52,991 nt of DNA from JBAXHO01 sp037138855 (GTDB lineage Bacteria > Patescibacteriota > Dojkabacteria > B142 > OLB20), in contig JBAXHO010000003.1 of NCBI GenBank assembly GCA_037138855.1, positions 1-52,991 on the forward strand, in the 5' to 3' direction. Below the pieces are notes generated by a model that had not been told where the DNA came from, made no database searches, and saw only the letters and a list, made by a program, of their open reading frames with translations. Each line of letters starts with the position of its first letter. Positions within the stretch are counted from its first letter, which is position 1. Shown here in pieces: positions 6,039-13,320 of this stretch. A program made the translations under genes and the position numbers.

Positions 6039-6229
6039 TTAAATTAATTTTAAAACTTTACAGAAGGCTTTCCGCCGTATCCATGAGATTATGCGATCAC
6101 AAATGGCAACTTGTCAGATCGACTAGAATGTACGACTGCTCTTTTGGCGAAGAAGGCTTTTATTATCAAACTAGAAAACAATGCGTTTGTGAAAAATGCG
6201 GAAAATGGAAAACTTTTACAATAAAATAA
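6035..6229 (+). CDS. Small zinc-ribbon-like protein
   Basis: A 64-residue basic protein with His/Cys residues in the order CDHKW (residues 20-24), and CVCEKCGKW near the C-terminus. The CxxH...CxxC-type spacing suits one zinc ribbon. Its start overlaps the stop of ASCH-like copy 2. Likely nucleic-acid or protein binding; exact role unknown. Confidence 0.55.
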   Translation: MIKLILKLYRRLSAVSMRLCDHKWQLVRSTRMYDCSFGEEGFYYQTRKQCVCEKCGKWKTFTIK

Positions 6230-6265
6230 ATAAAAAAATTTTATGAAAACAACATCTAGGTAATT

Positions 6266-6454
6266 ATGTTAAATATTCACGAGAAATACGCAGAAATTAT
6301 AAAAATAAGCAATCAACTTAAGGAAAAAGAACTTAGAGAAAAAGCAGATAGAGAATTTGCTCAATCTATTATTATAGCGGAGGATGTGCGGCAGCTATTC
6401 TTATATTCCGCTATGTTAAATCCAAATTTTGTACCAACGGAAAACAATAAGTAA
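6266..6454 (+). CDS. Small helical hypothetical protein
   Basis: A 62-residue charged protein (MLNIHEKYAEIIKISNQLKE...) predicted to be almost entirely helical with a possible coiled coil in its first half. The ribosome site is weak. No family recognised. Confidence 0.45.
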   Translation: MLNIHEKYAEIIKISNQLKEKELREKADREFAQSIIIAEDVRQLFLYSAMLNPNFVPTENNK

Positions 6455-6520
6455 ATGCGAGATAGATATTCAGATTACTATCTGACAACACAATTTCCTA
6501 CAGCCTCTAGGCTAGATTAA
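6455..6520 (+). CDS. Possible 21-residue microprotein
   Basis: ATG directly after the stop of the preceding gene opens MRDRYSDYYLTTQFPTASRL plus one residue, then a stop. No good ribosome site, but coupling to the upstream stop is possible. It could equally be untranslated leader, since the DNA also forms short hairpins (GCC-TCTA-GGC). Confidence 0.2.
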   Translation: MRDRYSDYYLTTQFPTASRLD

Positions 6521-6538
6521 TGTCAAGAGATTTATTTA

Positions 6539-6569
6539 CTACGGCAGCAAAAATAATTGTTGCAAGTAG
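6539..6569 (+). promoter_or_regulatory. CTACGGCAGCAA hairpin, copy 1
   Basis: CTAC (6539-6542) pairs with GTAG (6566-6569), enclosing GCAGCAA (6544-6550) paired with TTGTTGC (6557-6563, one G-U). The stem's 5' strand CTACGGCAGCAA is shared exactly with a second hairpin at 50125-50155, and both are followed by TTAA(A)TCTTT. This suggests a recurring RNA or operator element. It lies 50 bases before the gene at 6620. Confidence 0.5.
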
Positions 6570-6619
6570 AAATTAAATCTTTTTAATGCGGTAAGGAAAT
6601 TAACCTAATCATTTATTTT

Positions 6620-6829
6620 ATGACTAAAGAAAAATTACCAAAAGTTATCAACAGCGGAGAAATAAAACTTGGAGATATAGTTCTAAAAGTCCATAATCTT
6701 GACGATGGTCGTAGAATTATTGAAGAAGAAAGTATTGAAAAATTTTTTGAATATTTAACCATTGCAAATGCAAAAGAACCTTCGGAAGAAGAATTAATCA
6801 ATTTAGGAAAATTTATTAAAAACTTATAA
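6620..6829 (+). CDS. Small hypothetical protein
   Basis: A 69-residue acidic protein beginning MTKEKLPKVINSGEIKLGDI, with a beta-rich N-terminal half and a helical C-terminal half (EPSEEELINLGKFIKNL). It is preceded by a gap of about 100 bases holding the CTACGGCAGCAA hairpin, so it may head a transcription or translation unit. No family recognised. Confidence 0.55.
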   Translation: MTKEKLPKVINSGEIKLGDIVLKVHNLDDGRRIIEEESIEKFFEYLTIANAKEPSEEELINLGKFIKNL

Positions 6830-6833
6830 TTTT

Positions 6834-7109
6834 ATGATAATTATTAAAACTTACGATTGGGGCGATTTTGAAGGTGCTGATTTAAAACAAGCAAAAAACA
6901 AATTTGTCAACGCGATTGTCAATTCAACTTCTAATCCTGATATTTCAATTAAAATTGACGAAATTGATTACCATGGAGATTTATTGGCAGCTTGTTTTGT
7001 CAAAAACATTGCAATAGATATTGAGTATGAGGTTAAAAAATGGTACAAAACGGCTAAAATTGAAAGCGAAGGATTAAGACGCGCTCAACAAGAATCAATG
7101 GAGGGGTAA
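6834..7109 (+). CDS. Hypothetical protein
   Basis: A 91-residue protein beginning MIIIKTYDWGDFEGADLKQA. It has alternating beta and helical segments and a charged C-terminus. The next gene starts directly after its stop codon. No motif recognised. Confidence 0.55.
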   Translation: MIIIKTYDWGDFEGADLKQAKNKFVNAIVNSTSNPDISIKIDEIDYHGDLLAACFVKNIAIDIEYEVKKWYKTAKIESEGLRRAQQESMEG

Positions 7110-7421
7110 ATGCTCAAAATAGGAGATAAAATATATTGCCTTCAATATTCACAGCTTCTTATGCGTGAACAAATAATTAGAATCACGCCTACAACTGCCA
7201 TTACCAACTTTGGAACAAAATTAAAACTAGAAGTAAAAAAAGATGGATTTGTTCAACAAATAAATGCTGGAAAGTTTAACAGCAAAACTTTTTTTATAGA
7301 AACTGAAGAATTAAAAAATCTTTTTCAGAAAAAAGTAATAATTAGCAAAATTTCCAATTTTGATTTTACTAAACTCGATCTGCAATATTTAATAAAAATT
7401 CTTGAAATAATAAAAACTTAA
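7110..7421 (+). CDS. Hypothetical protein, possibly beta-barrel
   Basis: A 103-residue protein. The N-terminal half (LKIGDKIYCLQYSQLLMREQ, ITPTTAITNFGTKLKLE) has the strand-turn pattern of a small SH3-like or KOW-like barrel, common in phage accessory proteins. The C-terminus is helical. It begins directly after the previous stop with GGAGGGG at the junction as ribosome site. Confidence 0.55.
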   Translation: MLKIGDKIYCLQYSQLLMREQIIRITPTTAITNFGTKLKLEVKKDGFVQQINAGKFNSKTFFIETEELKNLFQKKVIISKISNFDFTKLDLQYLIKILEIIKT

Positions 7422-7442
7422 CAACAACCAATGGAGTGGTAA

Positions 7443-7844
7443 ATGCAAAGAGAAATAGAATTTAGAGCTTTCGATAAAGAAACTGGTAAAATGCACTATT
7501 TAATAAATAAGCCTTATGATGAAAAAACTGTTGATGATGAGTTAATAGTTCAAATCGATTCCACTGGAGCAACGGGATATACTAAAAATAAGTATATTGG
7601 CAATTGTTTAATGCAATCCACAGGTTTGCTTGATAAAAACGGCAAGAAGATTTTTGAAGGTGATATTTTAAAAATTTATTATCAAAACAATCAGAAATCA
7701 TATTTAAAAAAAGTAAAATGGTTAAATGATATTAGCAATAAAGGAAGATGGGATGCTTTGGATAATTGCGCTTATACTTCTTGCGAAGTTGTCGGAAATA
7801 TTTTTGAAAATCCTGAGCTTTTAGCGGAAATTAATAATAATTAA
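7443..7844 (+). CDS. YopX family protein, copy 1
   Basis: A 133-residue protein with the typical YopX start (REIEFRAFDKETGKMHYL) and core QSTGLLDKNGKKIFEGDIL followed by a C-terminal GNIFENPELL. YopX proteins are widespread in phages and prophages, form multimeric beta-rich rings and have no settled function. A second, diverged copy is at 51588-52007, on the other side of the genome join. Confidence 0.85.
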   Translation: MQREIEFRAFDKETGKMHYLINKPYDEKTVDDELIVQIDSTGATGYTKNKYIGNCLMQSTGLLDKNGKKIFEGDILKIYYQNNQKSYLKKVKWLNDISNKGRWDALDNCAYTSCEVVGNIFENPELLAEINNN

Positions 7845-7855
7845 AAAGGTAAAAT

Positions 7856-8080
7856 ATGACAAAACAATTAGAAATAACACCAGAAATACACCAAGCTTGG
7901 ATTGATGTTGAAAAACAAATGGCAAATTTTGATAAAAACGATCATGCGGCGGTAACTTCTCATAATCATATTGGCAATGCAATTTATGGTGAGAATTTAG
8001 ATCGAGCAAAAACTTTTATTTGCGAGAACTCTTTCGGCAAGATAGAGATTCAAGATTTAGACCATTTAGAGGTTTTATGA
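7856..8080 (+). CDS. Small hypothetical protein
   Basis: A 74-residue protein beginning MTKQLEITPEIHQAWIDVEK, acidic and mostly helical with several His residues. Its stop overlaps the start of a 19-codon microORF at 8077. No family recognised. Confidence 0.5.
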   Translation: MTKQLEITPEIHQAWIDVEKQMANFDKNDHAAVTSHNHIGNAIYGENLDRAKTFICENSFGKIEIQDLDHLEVL

Positions 8081-8136
8081 ACGACAATGATTCACAGGAA
8101 TATTATTACTATTGGGCAAGTCAAATTAACAAATAA
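8077..8136 (+). CDS. Possible 19-residue microprotein
   Basis: The ATGA overlap with the preceding gene opens MNDNDSQEYYYYWASQINK, ending 9 bases before the ATPase start. The coupled start and aromatic-rich composition make it worth noting, but it may only serve to carry ribosomes to the next gene. Confidence 0.3.
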   Translation: MNDNDSQEYYYYWASQINK

Positions 8137-8145
8137 GGGGAAAAA

Positions 8146-9102
8146 ATGTCATTAATTAAAAAACCAAACGAACTAACGCAAACAAAAATTAAGCTAAAAG
8201 GATTGATTTACGGCGTACCGGGTGCGGGCAAAACTTCTTTAGCATTATCAGCACCAAAACCGCTTTTAATAGATTTTGACAATGGTTTAAGACGAGTTGC
8301 AAAACAATATCAATCTGACAGCGTTCAAATCCAATCTTATCAAGACTTATTAGATATTCTCACAAAAGAAGATATTTCAGCTTACGAGACTATTGTGATC
8401 GACACGCTTGGCAAAATGGTTGACAGAATTGGTGACTGGCTGGCTTTGTCAAATCCAAAATTAAAACAATCAGATGGTCAACTATCGCAAAAAGGCTGGG
8501 GAAGTCTGAAAGGAGAGTTTCAAAGATTCTTAAAACTTTTGGAAGGTAAAAATAAATCAGCAATTTTTGTTTCACATGAGAGAGAAGAAAAAGTTGATGA
8601 TAAATTATACAAGCGAATTGATGTTTCTGGTTCGGCTGGTAAAGATGTTATTAAAGAACTTGATTTTGTTGGTTATATGTCAATTCAAGGCAATAAACGC
8701 ATAATTGATTTAGCTCCTAATGAATCATATTATACAAAAAACTCTTTGGGCATTAATTCAATTTTAGAATACAAACCTCTTGCTGGCATTAATAACTTTC
8801 TTTCAGAAGCCATCTTTGATGCCTACCAAGAAAAGCTTAAGAAAGATGAAGAGCTTGCAAAAGATTATGACGCTTTAATTGAAGAGCTAAAAATCAAAAT
8901 TGCCAATATTAAAGACTTGGAGCAACTAAACAGCTATTACAACGCAGTTTATAACAAGCACGATAAGCTTTGGTCTTCTTATCAGATGGAAGCTACCTTC
9001 TTAAAAGCTAAAGTTGAAGAGCTTGGTTGTGAGTTTGATGCTAAGGGTAAGGAGTTTAAAGTTAAGGCGGCAAAAGAAGAAACTAAAAAGGAGGGTAAGT
9101 AG
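8146..9102 (+). CDS. Sak4/AAA_24-type recombination ATPase
   Basis: A 318-residue RecA-fold NTPase. Walker A GVPGAGKTS is at residues 23-31, followed by LLIDFDNGLRRV (about 40-51), and a Walker B strand TIVIDTLGKM (about 82-91). The motif order and the phrase 'IDFDNGLRR' fit the phage AAA_24/Sak4-like group of RecA-related single-strand annealing ATPases. The C-terminal third is a charged helical region. Its neighbours downstream are a PD-(D/E)XK nuclease, a NinB-like gene, SSB and RusA, so it most likely drives phage recombination with SSB. GGGGAAAAA precedes the start. Confidence 0.75.
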   Translation: MSLIKKPNELTQTKIKLKGLIYGVPGAGKTSLALSAPKPLLIDFDNGLRRVAKQYQSDSVQIQSYQDLLDILTKEDISAYETIVIDTLGKMVDRIGDWLALSNPKLKQSDGQLSQKGWGSLKGEFQRFLKLLEGKNKSAIFVSHEREEKVDDKLYKRIDVSGSAGKDVIKELDFVGYMSIQGNKRIIDLAPNESYYTKNSLGINSILEYKPLAGINNFLSEAIFDAYQEKLKKDEELAKDYDALIEELKIKIANIKDLEQLNSYYNAVYNKHDKLWSSYQMEATFLKAKVEELGCEFDAKGKEFKVKAAKEETKKEGK

Positions 9103-9103
9103 T

Positions 9104-9286
9104 ATGGGATTTTTCAGAGGATTAGGGGAATTAGTTATTTCTCCAGTAAGAATAGTTACAAAAACAGCAGATAGCATGATTAATGATGATTGGGATGATG
9201 TAGATATTTTATCTCTAGGAACATCAAAAATCATAAAGAGCGTTGGTGAAGAAGCTGAAGATATTGAGGATGCTTTCGATGACTAA
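9104..9286 (+). CDS. Small hypothetical protein between ATPase and nuclease
   Basis: A 60-residue protein (MGFFRGLGELVISPVRIVTK...), amphipathic at the N-terminus and strongly acidic at the C-terminus (EEAEDIEDAFDD). An upstream in-frame ATG at 9014 would overlap the ATPase heavily; the start at 9104 follows GGAGGG, so it is chosen. It overlaps the nuclease start by eight bases. Confidence 0.55.
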   Translation: MGFFRGLGELVISPVRIVTKTADSMINDDWDDVDILSLGTSKIIKSVGEEAEDIEDAFDD

Positions 9287-9893
9287 ATACCTGATAACGC
9301 CTAGCCTTCTTTCGAGTTACGCTTACTACATCCAAGACGAATGGAAAAGCCCTGCGGAAAGTAGGGCTGACTTTTTGAGGACTTTAAGTAGAGAAAAATT
9401 CGCTCCAAACGAAGCTATGAAGAAAGGAAACGCTTTGGAAGATTCTATTAGTGGAAAAGCCAAAGGAATTCCAGCACCAGAAGGTCATCCAATTTATGAA
9501 ATTGGGAAGATAGTGAGTGGCGGGCTTTGGCAACAATCAGTCAAAAAAGAAATAAAAGTTGGCAATCAAGAGTTTTTACTTTACGGACGCACCGATGTTA
9601 TCAAGCGCGATACTGTTTATGATATTAAATTCACTAGCAATTATGAACTTGGTAAATTTTTAGACTCAAGCCAACACTTGATTTATCTTTATTGCTCTGA
9701 TTTGCCTAATTTTTCCTACCTTATCTCTGACGGCAAGGATTGGTGGAGAGAGGATTATGTTAACGATGGAAATGTAGAAAACAGGATTAAGTCAATGATT
9801 AGCGATTTTATGGGATATTTAGAAAACGACAAAGAAGCTAAGGAAATGTTTTTAACCAAATGGGAATCAAAAAACAATAACAATGCGCAATGA
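9279..9893 (+). CDS. PD-(D/E)XK nuclease (RecB/Cas4-like)
   Basis: A 204-residue protein. Active-site residues fit the PD-(D/E)XK pattern: E54 in GNALED, D106 in LYGRTDV, and D115-I-K117 in TVYDIKFTS. A downstream helix with SSQHLIYLYC corresponds to the QxxxY motif of the RecB/Cas4-like branch. The enzyme would be a Mg-dependent exonuclease that resects DNA ends for the adjacent Sak4-like annealing system. The start at 9279 overlaps the previous gene and is preferred over 9243. Confidence 0.75.
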   Translation: MTKYLITPSLLSSYAYYIQDEWKSPAESRADFLRTLSREKFAPNEAMKKGNALEDSISGKAKGIPAPEGHPIYEIGKIVSGGLWQQSVKKEIKVGNQEFLLYGRTDVIKRDTVYDIKFTSNYELGKFLDSSQHLIYLYCSDLPNFSYLISDGKDWWREDYVNDGNVENRIKSMISDFMGYLENDKEAKEMFLTKWESKNNNNAQ

Positions 9894-9896
9894 AAT

Positions 9897-9927
9897 ATTA
9901 AAACAAATTAAGGGGGAGTAGATGAAA
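9897..9927 (+). repeat. 31-bp leader repeat, copy 1
   Basis: A 31-base segment containing ATTAAGGGGGAGTAGATGAA is repeated perfectly at 10304-10334. Both copies hold the ribosome-binding site and start codon of a following gene (9922 and 10329). Such reuse of an identical initiation cassette suggests gene insertion or shuffling by recombination between leaders. Confidence 0.85.
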
Positions 9928-10068
9928 GTAAAAGAACTAATAGCAAAGCTACAAGAGTTTGATGAGGAGTTGGAGGTTAAGATTTTTGATTATAATAGCT
10001 ATAAAGCTGCGCAGCTAGAAAAAGCTACACAAGAAAATAGTACAATTTATTTAGAGTGTGGTATTTAA
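9922..10068 (+). CDS. Small hypothetical protein
   Basis: A 48-residue protein starting MKVKELIAKLQEFDEELEVK, preceded by a strong AAGGGGGAG site. The pattern 'VKELIAKLQEFDEELEV' is common at the start of small phage and plasmid proteins of unknown function (full-length members continue for another 30 or so residues). This one ends early with LECGI, so it may be shortened. Confidence 0.6.
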   Translation: MKVKELIAKLQEFDEELEVKIFDYNSYKAAQLEKATQENSTIYLECGI

Positions 10069-10103
10069 AAAAATGAAACTTTTATTTATAAATGGGGGAT
10101 AGA

Positions 10104-10328
10104 ATGAAAAGAGACTTTTGTGGAAATTGTGGTAAAGTTATTAATGGGTTTGTATATGGTCCTTGGTATGACAAAAGCTGCGGCAAATGCGTTAGAAAAG
10201 CTTTAAAAGAAGAAGAAAGAGAAGAAAGGAGACTACAAAAAGAAAAAGAAAAGATAGAAATGCAACAATTAAAAAAACAAAAATTAAAATTAGAAATAAA
10301 AAAATTAAAACAAATTAAGGGGGAGTAG
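10104..10328 (+). CDS. Zinc finger plus coiled-coil small protein
   Basis: A 74-residue protein. CGNC (residues 5-8) and CGKC (about 27-30) make a Cys4 zinc knuckle, followed by about 40 residues of nearly pure Lys/Glu/Arg/Leu coiled coil. The start at 10104 follows GGGGGATAGA; the in-frame ATG at 10092 lies inside that ribosome site. The last codons are part of the 31-base repeat shared with 9897-9927. Confidence 0.6.
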   Translation: MKRDFCGNCGKVINGFVYGPWYDKSCGKCVRKALKEEEREERRLQKEKEKIEMQQLKKQKLKLEIKKLKQIKGE

Positions 10329-10334
10329 ATGAAA
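10304..10334 (+). repeat. 31-bp leader repeat, copy 2
   Basis: A perfect second copy of the segment at 9897-9927. Here the first part is also coding (it encodes the end of the preceding protein, KQIKGE), so the repeat serves as coding sequence and ribosome site at once. Confidence 0.85.
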
Positions 10335-10511
10335 AATTTCTTAAAAAGATTATGGCAATGTAAATATCTTTTAATTGCTTTTGCAGTGTTTTTATATCAA
10401 GACAATAAGATTGACCAAATTTTTATTGCTATTTTTATAATTTTTTTTGCACTTGAAATAACAATGCAAGATTTGTTTGAAAAATATCTTGGAAAACAAA
10501 ACAAAAATTAA
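10329..10511 (+). CDS. Two-segment membrane protein
   Basis: A 60-residue protein with hydrophobic segments at about 12-24 (YLLIAFAVFLY) and 31-46 (FIAIFIIFFALEI), separated by a short polar loop DNKIDQ. This suggests a hairpin in the inner membrane with both ends in the cytoplasm. No family recognised. Confidence 0.5.
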   Translation: MKNFLKRLWQCKYLLIAFAVFLYQDNKIDQIFIAIFIIFFALEITMQDLFEKYLGKQNKN

Positions 10512-10614
10512 TGAGGGGATAGATGATTTATTTTTATGCAATTAGATAAATCTAAATTATTTTAGTTAAATTCACACCACCAAAAACCTAAATATTAATT
10601 AAACAAAGGAAAAA

Positions 10615-10881
10615 ATGAGTATATTTGAAGCAATAATTAATTGCCAAACAGAAGAAGTAAAAAGACTAATCGAAAATAAACTTGCAACTGCGTATGATTT
10701 AGAGCCTAACAGTTTCATTGGTAAAGAAGGAAATGTGGTTCATAGGAAAAAACCAAAAACAGCTTTGCAAATTGCTGAATTTTTAGGAAGAAATGAAATT
10801 GTAGAATATTTAAAATTAACAAATCAAATCGAGATAAATGAAAATCCCTTTCCTACAATCCAACAAGCCAAACTGGTCTAA
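10615..10881 (+). CDS. Short ankyrin-like protein
   Basis: An 88-residue protein. SIFEAIINCQTEEVKRLIEN followed later by KTALQIAEFLGRNEIVEYLK has the helix-turn-helix signature of ankyrin repeats, about two units. Such short ankyrin proteins usually bind host proteins. AAAGGAAAA precedes the start. Its 3' end overlaps the next gene by 44 bases in another frame. Confidence 0.6.
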   Translation: MSIFEAIINCQTEEVKRLIENKLATAYDLEPNSFIGKEGNVVHRKKPKTALQIAEFLGRNEIVEYLKLTNQIEINENPFPTIQQAKLV

Positions 10882-11386
10882 ATTGCAAGTCGAGCTTTCT
10901 GACGCAATTATGAAATATCTTGCTGGTGGGAAAGATTTTGAGGTTAGCTTCGACTTAATCAAAGAAAGCAAAACAAATAAGCAATTGCGCGGAATTTATC
11001 GCCTGATCCGTTTATTTGCTTTGAGACTAATCGAGAAACAAGGGAACTTTATCAGCGAGGACACGGCTAAGGAGCTTTTCAAATATCAATTTGGGATAAC
11101 TCGGTTGGCTAATTATGATGAGGCTTTTAGAGAAGCTTTGAAGATGAGAAGGGAGAAAGAGCTTTTAGGGCAGAAGATGCTTTTAAAAGATTTTAACTTT
11201 CTTGTCGAACAACTTCAGAAAACTTTTGAGGTTCCTAAATCTTTTGCTCTTTTAACTAAAGAGGAAGGGATGGAGCTTTTAAACAAAGTGCAAGAGGAGT
11301 TTGTGATAAATAGAGGCTGGCATGAGATGGTTCTTTTGCCAGATGAGGAAAGAGCGTTCAATGAATATTTTAAAATAAAGGAGTAA
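10838..11386 (+). CDS. NinB-like recombination protein (tentative)
   Basis: A 182-residue protein. The stretch KESKTNKQLRGIYRLIRLFA followed by ISEDTAKELFKYQFGI resembles the 'NxQLRxxW' and 'EDxAKEFLKYEFG' patterns of NinB-like/lambda Orf recombination mediators, which help load recombinase onto SSB-coated DNA. The gene lies just before ssb and after the Sak4-like block, which supports that role. Family assignment by eye is uncertain. Confidence 0.5.
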   Translation: MKIPFLQSNKPNWSKLQVELSDAIMKYLAGGKDFEVSFDLIKESKTNKQLRGIYRLIRLFALRLIEKQGNFISEDTAKELFKYQFGITRLANYDEAFREALKMRREKELLGQKMLLKDFNFLVEQLQKTFEVPKSFALLTKEEGMELLNKVQEEFVINRGWHEMVLLPDEERAFNEYFKIKE

Positions 11387-11390
11387 TAAA

Positions 11391-11426
11391 ATGGCAGTAA
11401 ATAAAGTAATAAATTTATTTGACTAG
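11391..11426 (+). pseudogene. Gene stub with intact ribosome site, cut by HNH insertion
   Basis: An excellent AAGGAGT site is followed by ATG and 11 codons (MAVNKVINLFD) before a stop. MAVNKVI is the usual beginning of bacterial and phage SSB proteins. The real ssb (11988) now starts 562 bases downstream with no Shine-Dalgarno sequence, and an HNH endonuclease gene lies between. The simplest reading is that the endonuclease inserted at the beginning of this locus and left the original start region stranded. Alternatively the stub is a leader peptide. Confidence 0.45.
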
Positions 11427-11485
11427 TGAAATTTAGAATATAAGATGGTATATATTATCCAATATAAATCTAATATAATTATATT

Positions 11486-11986
11486 ATGCCAGCAGCAATC
11501 CCTCCTTTTAAAAGGTTATTAAGCAATTATAAAGTTAATGAATTAGGTTGTTGGATATGGCAAGGCTCTATTGCGTCCAACTATGGACAAATAAAAGTAT
11601 TTGGAAAAATGAGAACTACTCATAAATATTCATATGAGCTGCATAAAGGAAATATAGATATTGGTTTTGAGGTAATGCATTTGTGTAATAATAAACTATG
11701 TATTAATCCCGATCATTTAAAAAAGGGGACTCATAAACAAAATATGCAACAAGCCGTTAAAGATAAGTTGTTAGATCATAGTAAAATTAAGTATAGAGGA
11801 GTTAGTGGAGTTAAAAGAAGTCAGTCAAAACAGGTTTTTGTAAAAGGAAAAGCTTATGGAAGCCTGAATGAGGCTGAAAAGAAATTAGAAGTTGGCTCTG
11901 GCACGGTGGCTTATTGGATAAAAAATAAACCCGATGTAGCTAGATTCATTTCTAAGGAAGAATATATCAATTTAATAAATAAATAA
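11486..11986 (+). CDS. HNH homing endonuclease
   Basis: A 166-residue protein with the HNH_3-type signature: CWIWQGSIASNYGQIK near the N-terminus, THKYSYELHKG, then the His-Asn-His core VMHLCNNKLCINPDHLKKGT and HKQNMQQA. A C-terminal segment (YGSLNEAEKKLEVGSGTVAY) resembles a NUMOD-type helix-turn-helix that would recognise target DNA. Free-standing enzymes of this kind spread by cutting allelic sites lacking them. Its AT-rich leader (TATAAGATGGTATATATTAT) looks like its own promoter. It ends one base before the ssb start. Confidence 0.85.
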   Translation: MPAAIPPFKRLLSNYKVNELGCWIWQGSIASNYGQIKVFGKMRTTHKYSYELHKGNIDIGFEVMHLCNNKLCINPDHLKKGTHKQNMQQAVKDKLLDHSKIKYRGVSGVKRSQSKQVFVKGKAYGSLNEAEKKLEVGSGTVAYWIKNKPDVARFISKEEYINLINK

Positions 11987-11987
11987 A

Positions 11988-12431
11988 ATGGCTACATTAA
12001 ATAGCTGCCGATTTATTGGCAGAATGGGTGGAAAACCAGAAATTAAACAAATGAACAACGGTAAAGAGGTTGCTTCATTTTCTTTAGCAATAGATCAATC
12101 TTATAAAAAAGATGGTCAAAAAATTTCCAAGACTGAATGGGTAAAAATATCCGTATTCACCGAAGGATTAATTAATCTTATCAGAAATTATACGGATAAA
12201 GGAAGCCTAATCTATGTAGAAGGCTCAATCCAAACCAGAAAATGGACTGATAAAGAAGGCATCGAAAGATTTACAACTGAAATCATTTTGCAGGGTTTTA
12301 ATTCAACTATTCAATTGTTGGATGGCAAAAAGGATGGTGAAGTTTCGCAACATGCAATCGACAAGGGCAATGGTTATGCGCCAGAGTCTAATAATGTTGA
12401 GGAAGATCTGGACGGCGAATGTCCTTTTTAA
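11988..12431 (+). CDS. ssb: Single-stranded DNA-binding protein
   Basis: A 147-residue SSB with an OB fold (residues 1 to about 110): NSCRFIGRMGGKPEIK, EVASFSLAIDQSYKKDGQK, EWVKISVFTEGL, GSLIYVEGSIQTRKW. A short linker leads to an acidic tip (NVEEDLDGECPF) like the canonical DDDIPF tail that binds partner proteins. It coats ssDNA during replication and recombination with the Sak4-like ATPase. The ATG has no purine-rich ribosome site, probably because the HNH gene inserted upstream; translation may be coupled to the endonuclease stop one base away. Confidence 0.9.
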   Translation: MATLNSCRFIGRMGGKPEIKQMNNGKEVASFSLAIDQSYKKDGQKISKTEWVKISVFTEGLINLIRNYTDKGSLIYVEGSIQTRKWTDKEGIERFTTEIILQGFNSTIQLLDGKKDGEVSQHAIDKGNGYAPESNNVEEDLDGECPF

Positions 12432-12457
12432 CTGACAATATCAATATTAAATAAAAC

Positions 12458-12865
12458 ATGGATTACCAAAGAAAACAATTAGCTGAAATTTGCGATAAGT
12501 TGTCTAAAATTTCTTTAGAAGAGAAGGCTGCTAAATTCGCAGAATTGGCAAATTCCAATGGGACAATAGACTTGGCAACTATAATCAACGCTATTGTGAC
12601 TCATATAGAAGGGCGAGATGGTTTTGCTATGCCTGATTTAATTATTTCGTTCTATCAAGTGCGTTTTGATATAGGAATGGTTAATGAAGATTTAAATGTA
12701 AAATATAAGTCAAATTATCCTCATTCTTACCGTGGAAATTGGATTTATGAAGCTTGTTTAGACATATACTTAGGGCTTTATGAATTTGGGTTCATGAATT
12801 ACAGAAACGAAACAATTTATAATTTACTAAGAGAGCGTCCATCTCAACAAAGAGTGATTAAATAA
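12458..12865 (+). CDS. Hypothetical protein
   Basis: A 135-residue mostly helical protein beginning MDYQRKQLAEICDKLSKISL, with several aromatic residues in its C-terminal half (NYPHSYRGNWIYEACLDIYL). No ribosome site is obvious. No family recognised; its position after ssb suggests DNA metabolism. Confidence 0.5.
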   Translation: MDYQRKQLAEICDKLSKISLEEKAAKFAELANSNGTIDLATIINAIVTHIEGRDGFAMPDLIISFYQVRFDIGMVNEDLNVKYKSNYPHSYRGNWIYEACLDIYLGLYEFGFMNYRNETIYNLLRERPSQQRVIK

Positions 12866-12867
12866 AA

Positions 12868-13050
12868 ATGAAAACAGAACATTACAAAGACAACCTTAAC
12901 CAGAAAATCATTGTCCATTATTTTAATGGCAATGCCCAAGTCGAAGTCGAGGGTAAGAATGTTAAACAAGTTCTTACTCTTGCTCGGCTTGATATAAAAA
13001 AGAATAGCGAAGAGTGGAAATTAATTGAAGGAGGTAAAAAATGTGGCTAG
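12868..13050 (+). CDS. Small hypothetical protein
   Basis: A 60-residue basic protein (MKTEHYKDNLNQKIIVHYFN...), beta-rich in the first half and helical later (VLTLARLDIKKNSEEW). It overlaps the next gene by 10 bases. No family recognised. Confidence 0.5.
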   Translation: MKTEHYKDNLNQKIIVHYFNGNAQVEVEGKNVKQVLTLARLDIKKNSEEWKLIEGGKKCG

Positions 13051-13274
13051 GATTATATTTGATTGCTTTTATTTTGAATGCTTTTGGATTAATGAGCATT
13101 TTTTGTTATCCTAAGAATAGCCTCGAAAAATATTTGTTAGTCGTTTTTAAATATTTTGGAAAATTAGGAGTGGTTTTTACTTTGCTAATCACAATCTCCT
13201 ATTGCGCCTTCATGTTAATAGATTTGGACTATATTAAGATTTACTTTGTGCAAAAAATTGAAAATAACCATTGA
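13041..13274 (+). CDS. Two-segment membrane protein
   Basis: A 77-residue protein with two hydrophobic stretches, about residues 3-22 (LGLYLIAFILNAFGLMSIF) and 40-62 (KLGVVFTLLITISYCAFMLI). The start follows GGAGGTAAAAA inside the end of the previous gene. Probable inner-membrane protein of unknown role. Confidence 0.55.
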   Translation: MWLGLYLIAFILNAFGLMSIFCYPKNSLEKYLLVVFKYFGKLGVVFTLLITISYCAFMLIDLDYIKIYFVQKIENNH

Positions 13275-13320
13275 AAACGAATTTACTGATAGGCGCATAA
13301 CAATTAAAAGACCTGCTAAT

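Noticed and set aside
10074..10103. Nine-codon frame MKLLFINGG before the zinc-finger gene
   Set aside because: Too short to support, and it includes the ribosome site of the next gene.
11427..11485. Group I intron around the HNH gene
   Set aside because: The spaces beside the HNH gene are about 60 bases and one base, too short for an intron core; free-standing endonuclease is the better reading.
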